DNA of 23,185 nt from Bacillota bacterium (lineage in GTDB: Bacteria; Bacillota; Clostridia; Lachnospirales; Lachnospiraceae). The translations under genes were made by a program, and so were the position numbers. Below the pieces are notes generated by a model. The model saw nothing but the letters and a program-made list of their open reading frames with translations, had not been told where the DNA came from and made no database searches. The stretch is taken from assembly GCA_023424995.1 (NCBI GenBank), contig JAFADH010000248.1:1-23185 (forward strand). Direction: 5' to 3'. The stretch's first letter is position 1; every line of letters begins with the position of its first letter. This document shows positions 1-7,147 of the stretch, piece after piece.

Positions 1-2
1 GA

Positions 3-245
3 ATGAGTGAAAGAAGGAGAAGGAGCGCCAAACGGCATCAGAGCTACATGGAAGACCGTCTGTATTATGAGAACCTGATTCGTGAGCTGTTCCTTGGGAT
101 GAACGGTAAGGTGGAAAGAAGATCACCACATTATATGGTAGTGGAACACAGTCCCTGGCTTAGCACATGGTATGGAGCGATGAAGTTATATCAAAATACA
201 AGAAAATCTATTAATTATATGGCAGTTTCTGTCGATATATATTAA
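3..245 (+). CDS. Hypothetical protein, possibly the 3' end of a longer gene
   Basis: An 80-residue reading frame starts with ATG at base 3 and ends with TAA at 243-245. Only two bases precede the ATG, so it cannot be decided whether this is a complete small protein or the C-terminal part of a larger one. The N-terminus is very basic (SERRRRSAKRH), followed by an amphipathic segment and an aromatic-rich stretch (HYMVVEHSPWLSTWY). I see no signal peptide, clear membrane segment or cysteine motif. I do not recognise the family and assign no function. It is separated from the cheW gene by about 160 bases that contain a good promoter, so it is probably in a different transcription unit. Confidence 0.5.
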   Translation: MSERRRRSAKRHQSYMEDRLYYENLIRELFLGMNGKVERRSPHYMVVEHSPWLSTWYGAMKLYQNTRKSINYMAVSVDIY

Positions 246-305
246 TACTTAGTAAAATAATATGGTAATGTCAATATTCAGGACTTATTCCGTATGCTTT
301 GCAGC

Positions 306-334
306 TTTACAAAATGTGACGAAAACACTATAAT
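306..334 (+). promoter_or_regulatory. Sigma-A type promoter for the cheW unit
   Basis: A -35 box TTTACA at 306-311 and a perfect -10 box TATAAT at 329-334 are separated by exactly 17 bases. Transcription would start near 341, giving a leader of about 65 nt before the cheW start at 405. It is the only strong promoter match in the gap between the first ORF and cheW. Confidence 0.75.
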
Positions 335-404
335 TATTTATATATTTGTAATATAGGACAAAAAACGGAGAATAACGATAGATAAATTCATGGAGGTATG
401 GGAT

Positions 405-884
405 ATGCTGAAGGATGTTTTATATGGAGAAGCTGCAAAAGAGATTGAGATATTGGAATTCAAAGCCGGCGGAAATTCATACGGGGTCGAAATCAGCGAT
501 GTGAAAGAGATATTAAATCATAACAGCAAGCCGACAGCCATACCGAATGCCCATCCGTACATAGAAGGAATTATCAAGCCAAGAGATTTCATTATTTCAA
601 TTATAAATCTTACCAAGGGACTTAAGCTTGACGATGTTGATAAGGATAAGCATGACATGCTGATCGTGTCTGGAATAAATGATATGAATATCGCATTCCA
701 TGTAGACAGTGTTATTGGTATACATAAGATCATGAATAAGGAAGTCCAGGTACCGGGTAAGAAGGTATCCACTGCTCTGGAGGATGCTGTCCTTGGAGTG
801 TTAACGAAGGATGGCAGAAGGATCGAGGTCATTGATTTCCGTGTTATTATTGCAGAGATCAATCCGAAGCTTACTTTGAAGTAA
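405..884 (+). CDS. cheW: CheW-type chemotaxis coupling protein
   Basis: The protein (159 aa) is a single CheW-like domain: beta-rich, with the typical opening of a regulatory binding fold (EILEFKAGGNSYGVEISDVKEIL), then an I-P-N-x-H-P-Y-I-E-G-I-I segment, and near the C-terminus VLGVLTKDGRRIEVIDF. CheW proteins couple chemoreceptors to the CheA kinase at the inner membrane face. No CheA-, receiver- or receptor-like sequence is fused to it. An upstream in-frame ATG exists at 390, but it overlaps the GGAGG at 392-396; that Shine-Dalgarno sits 8 bases before the ATG at 405, so 405 is the better start. It is followed after 42 bases by the zinc-ribbon membrane protein, probably in one operon. An isolated CheW could serve a non-flagellar signalling array; the family call is firm, the pathway is inference. 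Confidence 0.85.
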   Translation: MLKDVLYGEAAKEIEILEFKAGGNSYGVEISDVKEILNHNSKPTAIPNAHPYIEGIIKPRDFIISIINLTKGLKLDDVDKDKHDMLIVSGINDMNIAFHVDSVIGIHKIMNKEVQVPGKKVSTALEDAVLGVLTKDGRRIEVIDFRVIIAEINPKLTLK

Positions 885-926
885 TTAAGATAAAACCTAT
901 TAATAAGCCAATAGGACGGTGTATGA

Positions 927-2786
927 ATGGCAAAATGCAAATTATGTAATACGGACATACCGGACGGTTCCAAATACTGTAAGGATTGTCGGGAGAAGAA
1001 GCTTCAGATGGCGAACGAATCTTATCTTGACAATCTGTTAAATTCGGTTAAAAATACGGAGTCTTCGTCAAAAGATATTTATAAGAAGAAAAATAAACCG
1101 GATACGGCTGACCCTGCCGCTGTTTCAGACCGTGCCCCTTATCTGTCGGATGAGCCGGATATACAGGCGCAGGGCTTTGATGCTGTGGATCAAAATGATA
1201 TTGATGATTTTGAGCAGTATTATATCAAAGAGGATTTTCTGGATATTCCCAAGGATATCGTTATCACGGAGGAAGAGCTCTTTGGCGGGGATGCTGCGTT
1301 GGATGACCGGGCAGAGGCACCGGATCCCGCGGAGCATATGACTGCTGAAGAGGATGCGGGAGAGGAGGATATAACCTCTGCTGATGAACCTGTATTCCTG
1401 GATGAGCTCCATATGGAAGAAAGCGCTTCCGGGGAAGAGGATAATAACGTAAGCCTGGAAGAGATATCGGAATTCGGTGAAGAGGAAGACTTTGACTACG
1501 ATTTAAATGATTTGTTAAATAATATTGAAACCTTTCAATCAGAGGAGGAAGACCAGTCCCGCGAGGATGGATCGCTTCCCAAGGAGGAATTGGAAGAAGA
1601 GGGATTCTCTGATTCTGATCCGTCCGGTGAGGAAGAGGATGATATTCTTAACCTGCTGAATCAGATATCTCCGGATGATCCCATGATTGAGGATGTCAAG
1701 GCGATTAATGAGCTGCTTAACGGTGCGGCCGTAAGGCCTCTGAAGGAAGCCGGACCCAGTGATGTGGGTGAAGTTTTCTCGGATGCTTTAAAGGTTGTGA
1801 CCTCGTTAAATGATAATGAAGAAGCGGATATTCTGGATGCGATTCCGGACAAGCTGGATAAGAAGGCTAAAAAGGCTGCGAAGAAGAAAAAGAAAAAAGA
1901 CAGGGAAAAAGTTAAGGATTCCGATGATTTAGGTGATTCTGCTGAAGAAAAGCCCAGGAAAAGCTTAATAAATCGTCTTTTTGGCAATGTAGAAGCTACT
2001 GGTAAAAAGTCAAAAACTGTGATATCATCACAGCAAGAGGAAGCTGCCGCCAAAGAAACGGCGGAAAAAAGCAGGGATAAAAGTAAGGATAAAAGCAAGG
2101 ATAAGAACAGGAAGAATGCTGTTGCTGCTGAAGCCGATGCACCGGATGATAAGGATGAGGACGGCAGGAATAAAGATGCAAAGCGGAAGCAGAAGGAAGA
2201 AAAGAAGGCAAAAAAGAAACAAACCAGGGATGCAATCAGGGTTATTGATGAGATTGAAGAAGATAAGGGCAGGATTAACCGATTGGGTGCGACCATTGTG
2301 TTTGCCTTCTTCGGACTGCTCCTGGCATTGATTTTGATTGGGACCGAGACAGTATCCTATGCTTTAAGCATCCAGAATGCCTCCACATATTTTGGAAAAC
2401 ATAAATATACGGAAGCCTATTATGAAGTATATGGCATGGATATAAAGGATGAAGATATTGAGCTGTATTCCAAGATCATGACCGTTATGTATGTGAATAA
2501 GCAGTTGAATTCTTATAACAGCTATTATTCACTGGGCATGTATCCCCAGGCTTTGGATTCCCTGCTCAAGGGTATGAAGCGTTATAACAAATATATAGAG
2601 CTTGCAACCCTGCTGGGAATTGAAAGTGACCTTAAGTATGTAAAAAACCAGCTTCTGGCCGAGCTTGATAATGTGTTCGGCTTGTCGGAGGAGGATGCCG
2701 TGCGTATTATATCCTTCGAGAATATAACAGAATACAGTTTGGAAGTCTATGATGTAGTATTGGCAAATGAAATGAATAAAAATTAA
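927..2786 (+). CDS. Zinc-ribbon, acidic/lysine-rich single-pass membrane protein of unknown function
   Basis: A 619-aa protein with three visible parts. Residues 4-21 carry a CxxC-x10-CxxC zinc ribbon (C4, C7, C18, C21). Residues about 50-300 are a long, Asp/Glu-rich, probably disordered region; residues about 310-440 are extremely lysine-rich with short KDKSKDKSKDK-type repeats. One hydrophobic segment lies at about 453-475, preceded by positive charge, which predicts a cytoplasmic N-terminus. The last roughly 145 residues are Tyr-rich and mostly helical and would lie outside the cell. The start ATG at 927 has only a weak upstream AGGACGG. The gene follows cheW by 42 bases and is probably co-transcribed. 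I do not recognise a named family beyond the generic zinc ribbon. A role in envelope sensing or in anchoring a signalling complex is possible but unproven. Confidence 0.75.
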   Translation: MAKCKLCNTDIPDGSKYCKDCREKKLQMANESYLDNLLNSVKNTESSSKDIYKKKNKPDTADPAAVSDRAPYLSDEPDIQAQGFDAVDQNDIDDFEQYYIKEDFLDIPKDIVITEEELFGGDAALDDRAEAPDPAEHMTAEEDAGEEDITSADEPVFLDELHMEESASGEEDNNVSLEEISEFGEEEDFDYDLNDLLNNIETFQSEEEDQSREDGSLPKEELEEEGFSDSDPSGEEEDDILNLLNQISPDDPMIEDVKAINELLNGAAVRPLKEAGPSDVGEVFSDALKVVTSLNDNEEADILDAIPDKLDKKAKKAAKKKKKKDREKVKDSDDLGDSAEEKPRKSLINRLFGNVEATGKKSKTVISSQQEEAAAKETAEKSRDKSKDKSKDKNRKNAVAAEADAPDDKDEDGRNKDAKRKQKEEKKAKKKQTRDAIRVIDEIEEDKGRINRLGATIVFAFFGLLLALILIGTETVSYALSIQNASTYFGKHKYTEAYYEVYGMDIKDEDIELYSKIMTVMYVNKQLNSYNSYYSLGMYPQALDSLLKGMKRYNKYIELATLLGIESDLKYVKNQLLAELDNVFGLSEEDAVRIISFENITEYSLEVYDVVLANEMNKN

Positions 2787-2795
2787 TGTCTGTAG

Positions 2796-2828
2796 CATGC
2801 CCTGAGACACACCTGTCAATAGGGCATG
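2796..2828 (+). other. Hairpin between the zinc-ribbon gene and hisH
   Basis: CATGCCCT at 2796-2803 pairs perfectly with AGGGCATG at 2821-2828 across a 17-base loop. There is no run of T after it, so it is not a standard intrinsic terminator. It may mark the operon boundary or stabilise the upstream mRNA end. Confidence 0.4.
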
Positions 2829-2868
2829 AATTATATTAACCGAAGCAACAGGAAAGGAAAGAGTGTGA

Positions 2869-3474
2869 ATGATTGCAATTATTGATTATGATGCAGGCAA
2901 TTTAAAGAGTGTGGAGAAGGCCCTGATCCATCTTGGCGAAGAAGCTGTAATTACACGGGACAGGAATCAGCTGCTTGCGGCCGATAAGGTCATACTTCCG
3001 GGAGTCGGGCATTTTGGAGATGCCATGAATAAGCTGCACCATTATCATCTAGTTGAGGTCATACAGGAAATCGCCGGGAAAGGGACGCCGCTTCTGGGCA
3101 TCTGTCTGGGACTGCAGCTGCTGTTCGAGAGAAGTGAGGAAAGTGACGGAACGAAGGGATTATCCATATTAAAGGGTGATATTCTTAAGATACCGGACTG
3201 CGAAGGACTTAAGATCCCCCATATGGGATGGAATTCCCTGACGGTTACACCCGGGGCAAAGCTATATCAGGGAATCCCTGACGGCTCCTATGTATATTTT
3301 GTTCATTCCTATTACTTAAAGGCGGAAGATGAGTCCGAGGTTGCGGCAACTACCTTCTACAGCACCTTGATCCACGCATCTGTGGAGAAGGATAATATCT
3401 ATGCCTGCCAATTCCATCCGGAGAAGAGCGGAGATGTAGGCCTTACCATATTGAAGAATTTTGCGGCACTGTAA
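2869..3474 (+). CDS. hisH: Imidazole glycerol phosphate synthase, glutaminase subunit HisH
   Basis: A 201-aa class I glutamine amidotransferase, the normal length for HisH. It begins MIAIIDYDAGNLKSV, carries the oxyanion strand PGVGHFGDAM (44-53), the nucleophile elbow GICLGLQLLF with Cys79, and the His183/Glu185 pair in FHPEKS. HisH hydrolyses glutamine and channels ammonia to HisF, which closes the imidazole ring to give imidazole glycerol phosphate and AICAR, linking histidine and purine synthesis in the cytoplasm. The start at 2869 has GGAAAGGA at 2851-2858. hisF follows after 86 bases, so the two subunits of the enzyme are side by side. Other his genes (G, D, B, A, I) are not in the window and hisA does not lie between the two, unlike the classical operon. 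Confidence 0.95.
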   Translation: MIAIIDYDAGNLKSVEKALIHLGEEAVITRDRNQLLAADKVILPGVGHFGDAMNKLHHYHLVEVIQEIAGKGTPLLGICLGLQLLFERSEESDGTKGLSILKGDILKIPDCEGLKIPHMGWNSLTVTPGAKLYQGIPDGSYVYFVHSYYLKAEDESEVAATTFYSTLIHASVEKDNIYACQFHPEKSGDVGLTILKNFAAL

Positions 3475-3560
3475 AAGATACCATTTTCTTTCAGTAAACA
3501 TCGCTGCCGTATTTTGATTGTCAATAAATTCGAATCATTGAATGATATAGGAGAAACCAC

Positions 3561-4322
3561 ATGTATACGAAGAGAATTATACCCTGCCTGGATGTTCATA
3601 ACGGACGGGTAGTGAAGGGAATTAATTTTGTCAACCTGCGGGATGCCGGAGACCCGGTAGAAGTAGGTGCGGCATACGATAAGGCAGGTGCGGATGAGCT
3701 GGTATTCCTGGATATCACGGCATCCTCCGATGCCAGGACCATAAAGATCGATATGGTGCGCCGGGTAGCGGAGACGGTATTCATACCGTTTACAGTGGGC
3801 GGCGGTATCCGCACGGTAGAGGATTTTAAGATGATCCTTAGGGAGGGTGCGGACAAGATCGCGGTCAATACTGCTGCAATTCTAAATCCCTCCTTAATCA
3901 GTGAGGCGGCGGATAAGTTCGGCCGGCAATGCGTGGTTCTGGCAATGGATGCAAAACGCAGGCCGGATGGCTCCGGCTGGAATATATATAAGAACGGCGG
4001 ACGGGTTGATATGGGGCTGGACGCGGTAGAATGGGCAATAAAGGCCTGTGAGCTTGGAGCCGGTGAGATCCTGCTGACCAGCATGGATTGTGACGGCACC
4101 AAGGACGGCTATGATCTTGAGCTGACCAGAATCATTAGTGAGAATGTTCCGGTTCCGGTAATCGCTTCCGGCGGGGCGGGTAAGATGGAGCATTTTTATG
4201 ATGCCTTAACGGAAGGCAAGGCTGATGCAGCCCTGGCAGCAACTCTGTTCCATTACAAGGAGATGGAGATCAAGGACTTAAAGCACTATCTGCGGGACAG
4301 GGAAGTCAGTGTAAGACTTTGA
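3561..4322 (+). CDS. hisF: Imidazole glycerol phosphate synthase, cyclase subunit HisF
   Basis: A 253-aa TIM-barrel protein of standard HisF length. The catalytic aspartates are present: Asp11 in RIIPCLDVHNGRVVKG and Asp130 in VLAMDAKR. Phosphate-binding loops are visible at FTVGGGIRT (77-85) and near VIASGGAGK, and the LLTSMDCDGTKDGYD segment is typical. It forms the HisHF heterodimer with the product of the preceding gene and converts PRFAR plus ammonia to imidazole glycerol phosphate and AICAR. AGGAG at 3549-3553 supports the ATG at 3561. ung follows after 59 bases on the same strand without a terminator, so hisH-hisF-ung may be one transcript. The complete active-site set argues for a genuine histidine enzyme. 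Confidence 0.95.
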   Translation: MYTKRIIPCLDVHNGRVVKGINFVNLRDAGDPVEVGAAYDKAGADELVFLDITASSDARTIKIDMVRRVAETVFIPFTVGGGIRTVEDFKMILREGADKIAVNTAAILNPSLISEAADKFGRQCVVLAMDAKRRPDGSGWNIYKNGGRVDMGLDAVEWAIKACELGAGEILLTSMDCDGTKDGYDLELTRIISENVPVPVIASGGAGKMEHFYDALTEGKADAALAATLFHYKEMEIKDLKHYLRDREVSVRL

Positions 4323-4381
4323 TTATATTCCTGCCGCAGGAGAAAAAAGCTTTACAATAATTAAAAAGGAAGTGGATTATT

Positions 4382-5056
4382 ATGGGAGCGATCAATAACG
4401 ATTGGTTGGGAGCAATTGGTGCGGAGTTCAAACTGCCTTATTATTCAGAGCTATATCAATTTGTCAAATCAGAATACAGCCGGTATACCATATATCCGAA
4501 TGCGGAAGATATCTTTAATGCCTTTCATTTTACTCCGCTCAGCCAGGTGAAGGTTGTCGTTCTGGGACAGGATCCCTACCACGGTGCGGGACAAGCTCAT
4601 GGCTTATGCTTCTCCGTTAAGCCGAAGGTCGAGATACCGCCGTCCCTTGTGAATATCTACCAGGAGCTTCAGAGTGATCTTGGCTGCTATGTTCCCAACA
4701 ACGGATATCTTGAGAAATGGGCGAAGCAGGGTGTCCTTCTCCTGAATGCGGTTCTTACGGTTCGGGCGCATCAGGCTAATTCCCATCAGGGGAAAGGCTG
4801 GGAACGCTTCACGGATGCCGTAATCCAGGCAGTGAACCTCCAGGACCGCCCCATTGTATTCCTGCTGTGGGGCAGACCTGCACAGATGAAAAGATCTATG
4901 TTGAACAATCCGAAGCACCTGATCCTGGAAGCGCCTCATCCGAGTCCTCTTTCCGCTCACCGGGGCTTCTTTGGATGCAGGCATTTCAGTATGGCCAATG
5001 ATTTTCTTAAGAATAACGGAGCCGGGCCAATCGACTGGCAGATAGAGAATATATAA
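4382..5056 (+). CDS. ung: Uracil-DNA glycosylase, family 1
   Basis: A 224-aa protein with all family 1 UDG motifs: the water-activating loop GQDPYHGAGQAHGL (Asp64), the Ser/Pro loop region PPSLVNIYQE, the GVLLLNAVLTVRAHQANSH segment that contains the uracil-binding Asn, LLWGRPAQ, and the C-terminal minor-groove loop HPSPLSAHRGFFG (His186). It removes uracil from DNA after cytosine deamination or dUTP misincorporation and starts base excision repair. Length is normal and nothing is missing. AAGGAAG just before base 4382 supports the ATG. It lies 59 bases after hisF; I see no functional link, only likely co-transcription. The nearest strong terminator is at 5232-5291. Confidence 0.96.
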   Translation: MGAINNDWLGAIGAEFKLPYYSELYQFVKSEYSRYTIYPNAEDIFNAFHFTPLSQVKVVVLGQDPYHGAGQAHGLCFSVKPKVEIPPSLVNIYQELQSDLGCYVPNNGYLEKWAKQGVLLLNAVLTVRAHQANSHQGKGWERFTDAVIQAVNLQDRPIVFLLWGRPAQMKRSMLNNPKHLILEAPHPSPLSAHRGFFGCRHFSMANDFLKNNGAGPIDWQIENI

Positions 5057-5231
5057 GCAAACCGGCAGCTGATACATAGCGCTATTAACTTGTAACAGGC
5101 AGTACTGATAGCAATAGTGCTGACTGATTTAATAATACGGGTATATTCAGGTTCTGTAATAGATGTCGGGGTGTATCAATAAACACACTTCCAACATTTT
5201 ATTGACACAGAGCCTATATTAAGAGAATGAT

Positions 5232-5291
5232 ATGCTCCCCTTGTGATGACAGTAAGGTCTGAACTGTACATTGCACAGGGGAGCATTTTTT
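5232..5291 (+). terminator. Strong intrinsic terminator downstream of ung
   Basis: ATGCTCCCC (5232-5240) pairs with GGGGAGCAT (5278-5286). The stem continues with TGTG/CACA after one bulged T, and an inner hairpin ACAGT/ACTGT (5249-5253/5263-5267) sits in the loop. Six T follow at 5286-5291. It lies 175 bases past the ung stop, so it either ends the hisH-hisF-ung transcript or a separate short RNA. Confidence 0.8.
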
Positions 5292-5446
5292 ATGCATTGC
5301 CACAATAAAGCCCGCAGTAATAATTGCATATATTTACTAATTATAGGAATAATAAACTTAAATTATGTAAATGAATATCCTTTATCAGGAGATAGCAGGA
5401 TTGATATGAAGCGTATCACCGTAACCAATTAGCGATCGAGGGTACA

Positions 5447-5477
5447 TTGCTGATATATGAAATTGTTGATATATGAA
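5447..5477 (+). repeat. Two-copy 16-base tandem repeat upstream of the permease
   Basis: TTGCTGATATATGAA at 5447-5461 and TTGTTGATATATGAA at 5463-5477 match at 14 of 15 bases. A related TTGATATGAA occurs at 5401-5410. The repeats end about 30 bases before the permease start and could be an operator or simple slippage. Confidence 0.6.
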
Positions 5478-5506
5478 TAGGAAGAGAAAGGTTTGGTGAA
5501 ATAATT

Positions 5507-7066
5507 ATGAAGAACGGAGAGAAAGGCTTGTCTGCATGGCAGCTTACCATGATGGCGCTGGGCTCTGTGGTCGGAGGGTCCTTTTTCCTGGGCTCCGCCG
5601 TGGCGATTAAGGCGGCGGGACCGGCTATTGTGATATCATTTATCTTAGGCGGAATCCTGATTTACTTTATTCTTTATGCATTATCCGAGATGACGGTGGC
5701 AAATCCGGATTCCGGCTCCTTCTATACCTTTACTGCCAAAGTGTTCGGACCGGGGGCAGGCTTTGTAGTAGGATGGGTCTATTGGACCGGCATGATCCTG
5801 GCTATGTCCAGTGAAGCTACGGCCGCTTCCATCCTGGTCAGGGAATGGTATCCGGGTGTGTCAATACCCGTGCTGGGCAGCGTCATTATCATTGCCACTA
5901 CCCTTTTGAATCTTCTGGGAGCGGATAAACTCAGCAAGCTGGAGAGCAGTCTGTCAATTATAAAGGTATTTGCGGTTATTGCTTTTATCGTCCTTGCAGT
6001 CCTGCTGATTGCGGGATTGATCAATGGAACCGGAGCGCCCGGCAATGGGGCGGGAGCGATTGGTGCGGGCGAGCTGGTCAGAGAACCGTTCATGCCGGGA
6101 GGAATAAGAAGCATCGCCGGAAGTATGCTGATCGTCATCTTTTCCTATGCGGGCTTTGAGGTGATCGGGCTGGCTTCCTCGGAAGCCCGCAATCCCAATA
6201 AGACGATTCCCAGGGCAATTTTGTATACGGTAATCAGCTTGGTGGGATTATATGTCATATCCGCCATTGCACTATTGCCCCTGATCCCCACTGCGGAGCT
6301 TACGGAGGATGTAAGTCCCATGGTAGCCGCCCTAAGCCGATGGGGCATGGGCTGGGCAGGTACTGTGATCAATTTCATATTACTGACCGCCATACTTTCA
6401 ACCATGCTGGCTTCCATGTTTGGGCTGGGGAGAATGATACGGTCACTGGCGGATGAGGCTCATGCGCCCGGTTTCTTAAAAGAAAAAACCGATGTGCCTT
6501 ACCGCGGGATTATATTCTCCGGCATCGCCATGCTGGCAGGGTTGGGAGCAGGCCTGTTATTCCCCAGTGTCTACCTGTTTCTGATCAGCTCCGGAGGTTT
6601 TGCCACCATGTTGACCTATGGAGCGATCATGGCGACACACATTCGCTTCCGCAGATGCAACGGATGCCCTCCGGAAGGCAAATGCCAGATGCCGGGTTTT
6701 CCCTATACCTCGTGGATCGCATTGCTTTCTATTATAATTATTATCTTCAGCATGCCCTTCATCGCCGGACAGACCTCCGGATTGATCGCCGGTGTGGTTA
6801 TGACGGTGCTCTTTGCAGTGATCTATATGCTTATGAAATACATGGATAAAAAAGAGAGAAGGAGCAGGAAGCCGCTGAACCGGCAGCAGCTTCAATCAAA
6901 ATACGCACACGAATTTGCAGATGAACTTGGACAGCTGGACAAACACACCAGGCCGCATCCCCGAACACGAACCGGTTCCGGCAGGAAGCCGCATACGGAT
7001 AAAAGGAGAGCCGGCTTTGACGAAGATGACGATGAGGAAGAGGATGAAGAAGAAGGATACGAGTAA
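5507..7066 (+). CDS. APC-family amino acid permease
   Basis: A 519-aa integral membrane protein with about 12 hydrophobic segments through residue ~440. The N-terminal segment (LSAWQLTMMALGSVVGGSFFLG) matches the TM1 region of amino acid-polyamine-organocation permeases, and FSYAGFEVIGLASSEARNPNKTIPRAI is the conserved TM6 and following loop. A cytoplasmic loop has CNGCPPEGKCQMPGFPY, a cysteine-containing form seen in Bacillus/Clostridium permeases of the YvbW type. The last ~75 residues are hydrophilic: first basic, then a run of Asp/Glu. Substrate cannot be told from sequence; an amino acid taken up with a cation is likely. GGTGA at 5495-5499 is the best ribosome binding site. It appears to be a single-gene unit closed by the hairpin at 7102-7147. 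Confidence 0.88.
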   Translation: MKNGEKGLSAWQLTMMALGSVVGGSFFLGSAVAIKAAGPAIVISFILGGILIYFILYALSEMTVANPDSGSFYTFTAKVFGPGAGFVVGWVYWTGMILAMSSEATAASILVREWYPGVSIPVLGSVIIIATTLLNLLGADKLSKLESSLSIIKVFAVIAFIVLAVLLIAGLINGTGAPGNGAGAIGAGELVREPFMPGGIRSIAGSMLIVIFSYAGFEVIGLASSEARNPNKTIPRAILYTVISLVGLYVISAIALLPLIPTAELTEDVSPMVAALSRWGMGWAGTVINFILLTAILSTMLASMFGLGRMIRSLADEAHAPGFLKEKTDVPYRGIIFSGIAMLAGLGAGLLFPSVYLFLISSGGFATMLTYGAIMATHIRFRRCNGCPPEGKCQMPGFPYTSWIALLSIIIIIFSMPFIAGQTSGLIAGVVMTVLFAVIYMLMKYMDKKERRSRKPLNRQQLQSKYAHEFADELGQLDKHTRPHPRTRTGSGRKPHTDKRRAGFDEDDDEEEDEEEGYE

Positions 7067-7101
7067 ACTGTAATTGAATTCAGTCATTAATTATACGCAG
7101 A

Positions 7102-7147
7102 TACCAAGCGGTAAATATTCGTTCAATTTACCGCTTGGTACCTTTTT
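7102..7147 (+). terminator. Intrinsic terminator of the permease gene
   Basis: A perfect 15-bp stem, 7102-7116 paired with 7126-7140 (core ACCAAGCGGTAAAT), with a 9-base loop is followed by CC and five T (7143-7147). It points in the permease direction. The convergent minus-strand gene ends at 7146 and so overlaps the T tract; on the minus strand the hairpin lies right after the stop codon but lacks a T run, so it could only partly serve that gene. Confidence 0.9.

Larger units (their letters stand above)
5057..5506 (+). other. Gene-free region between ung and the permease
   Basis: About 450 bases without a convincing gene. The first half carries several weak hairpins, for example the imperfect CAGTAC/GTGCTG pair near 5098-5123, and a strong intrinsic terminator at 5232-5291. 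A TTGACA hexamer at 5202-5207 has no -10 box at a proper distance. The second half is AT-rich and has a short inverted repeat TGATA-N7-TATCA (5402-5418) and a two-unit 16-base tandem repeat (5447-5477) just before the permease. I find no T-box (no AGGGTGG antiterminator core) and no known riboswitch core. Confidence 0.5.

Noticed and set aside
1661..2296. 211-aa minus-strand reading frame opposite the zinc-ribbon gene
   Set aside because: Low-complexity Ser/Phe/Leu-rich complement of the Lys/Glu-rich coding strand; no ribosome binding site or family signal.
2796..2828. Intrinsic terminator after the zinc-ribbon gene
   Set aside because: Good 8-bp stem but no T run follows; listed only as a hairpin.
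3596..4102. 168-aa minus-strand frame opposite hisF
   Set aside because: Shadow of a clear hisF gene; composition (Ser/Pro/Thr-rich) is that of an antisense translation.
5202..5233. Promoter at TTGACA 5202-5207
   Set aside because: No acceptable -10 hexamer at 16-18 bases.
5292..5506. T-box leader before the amino acid permease
   Set aside because: No AGGGTGG-type antiterminator sequence, and the only terminator lies further upstream than a T-box layout needs.
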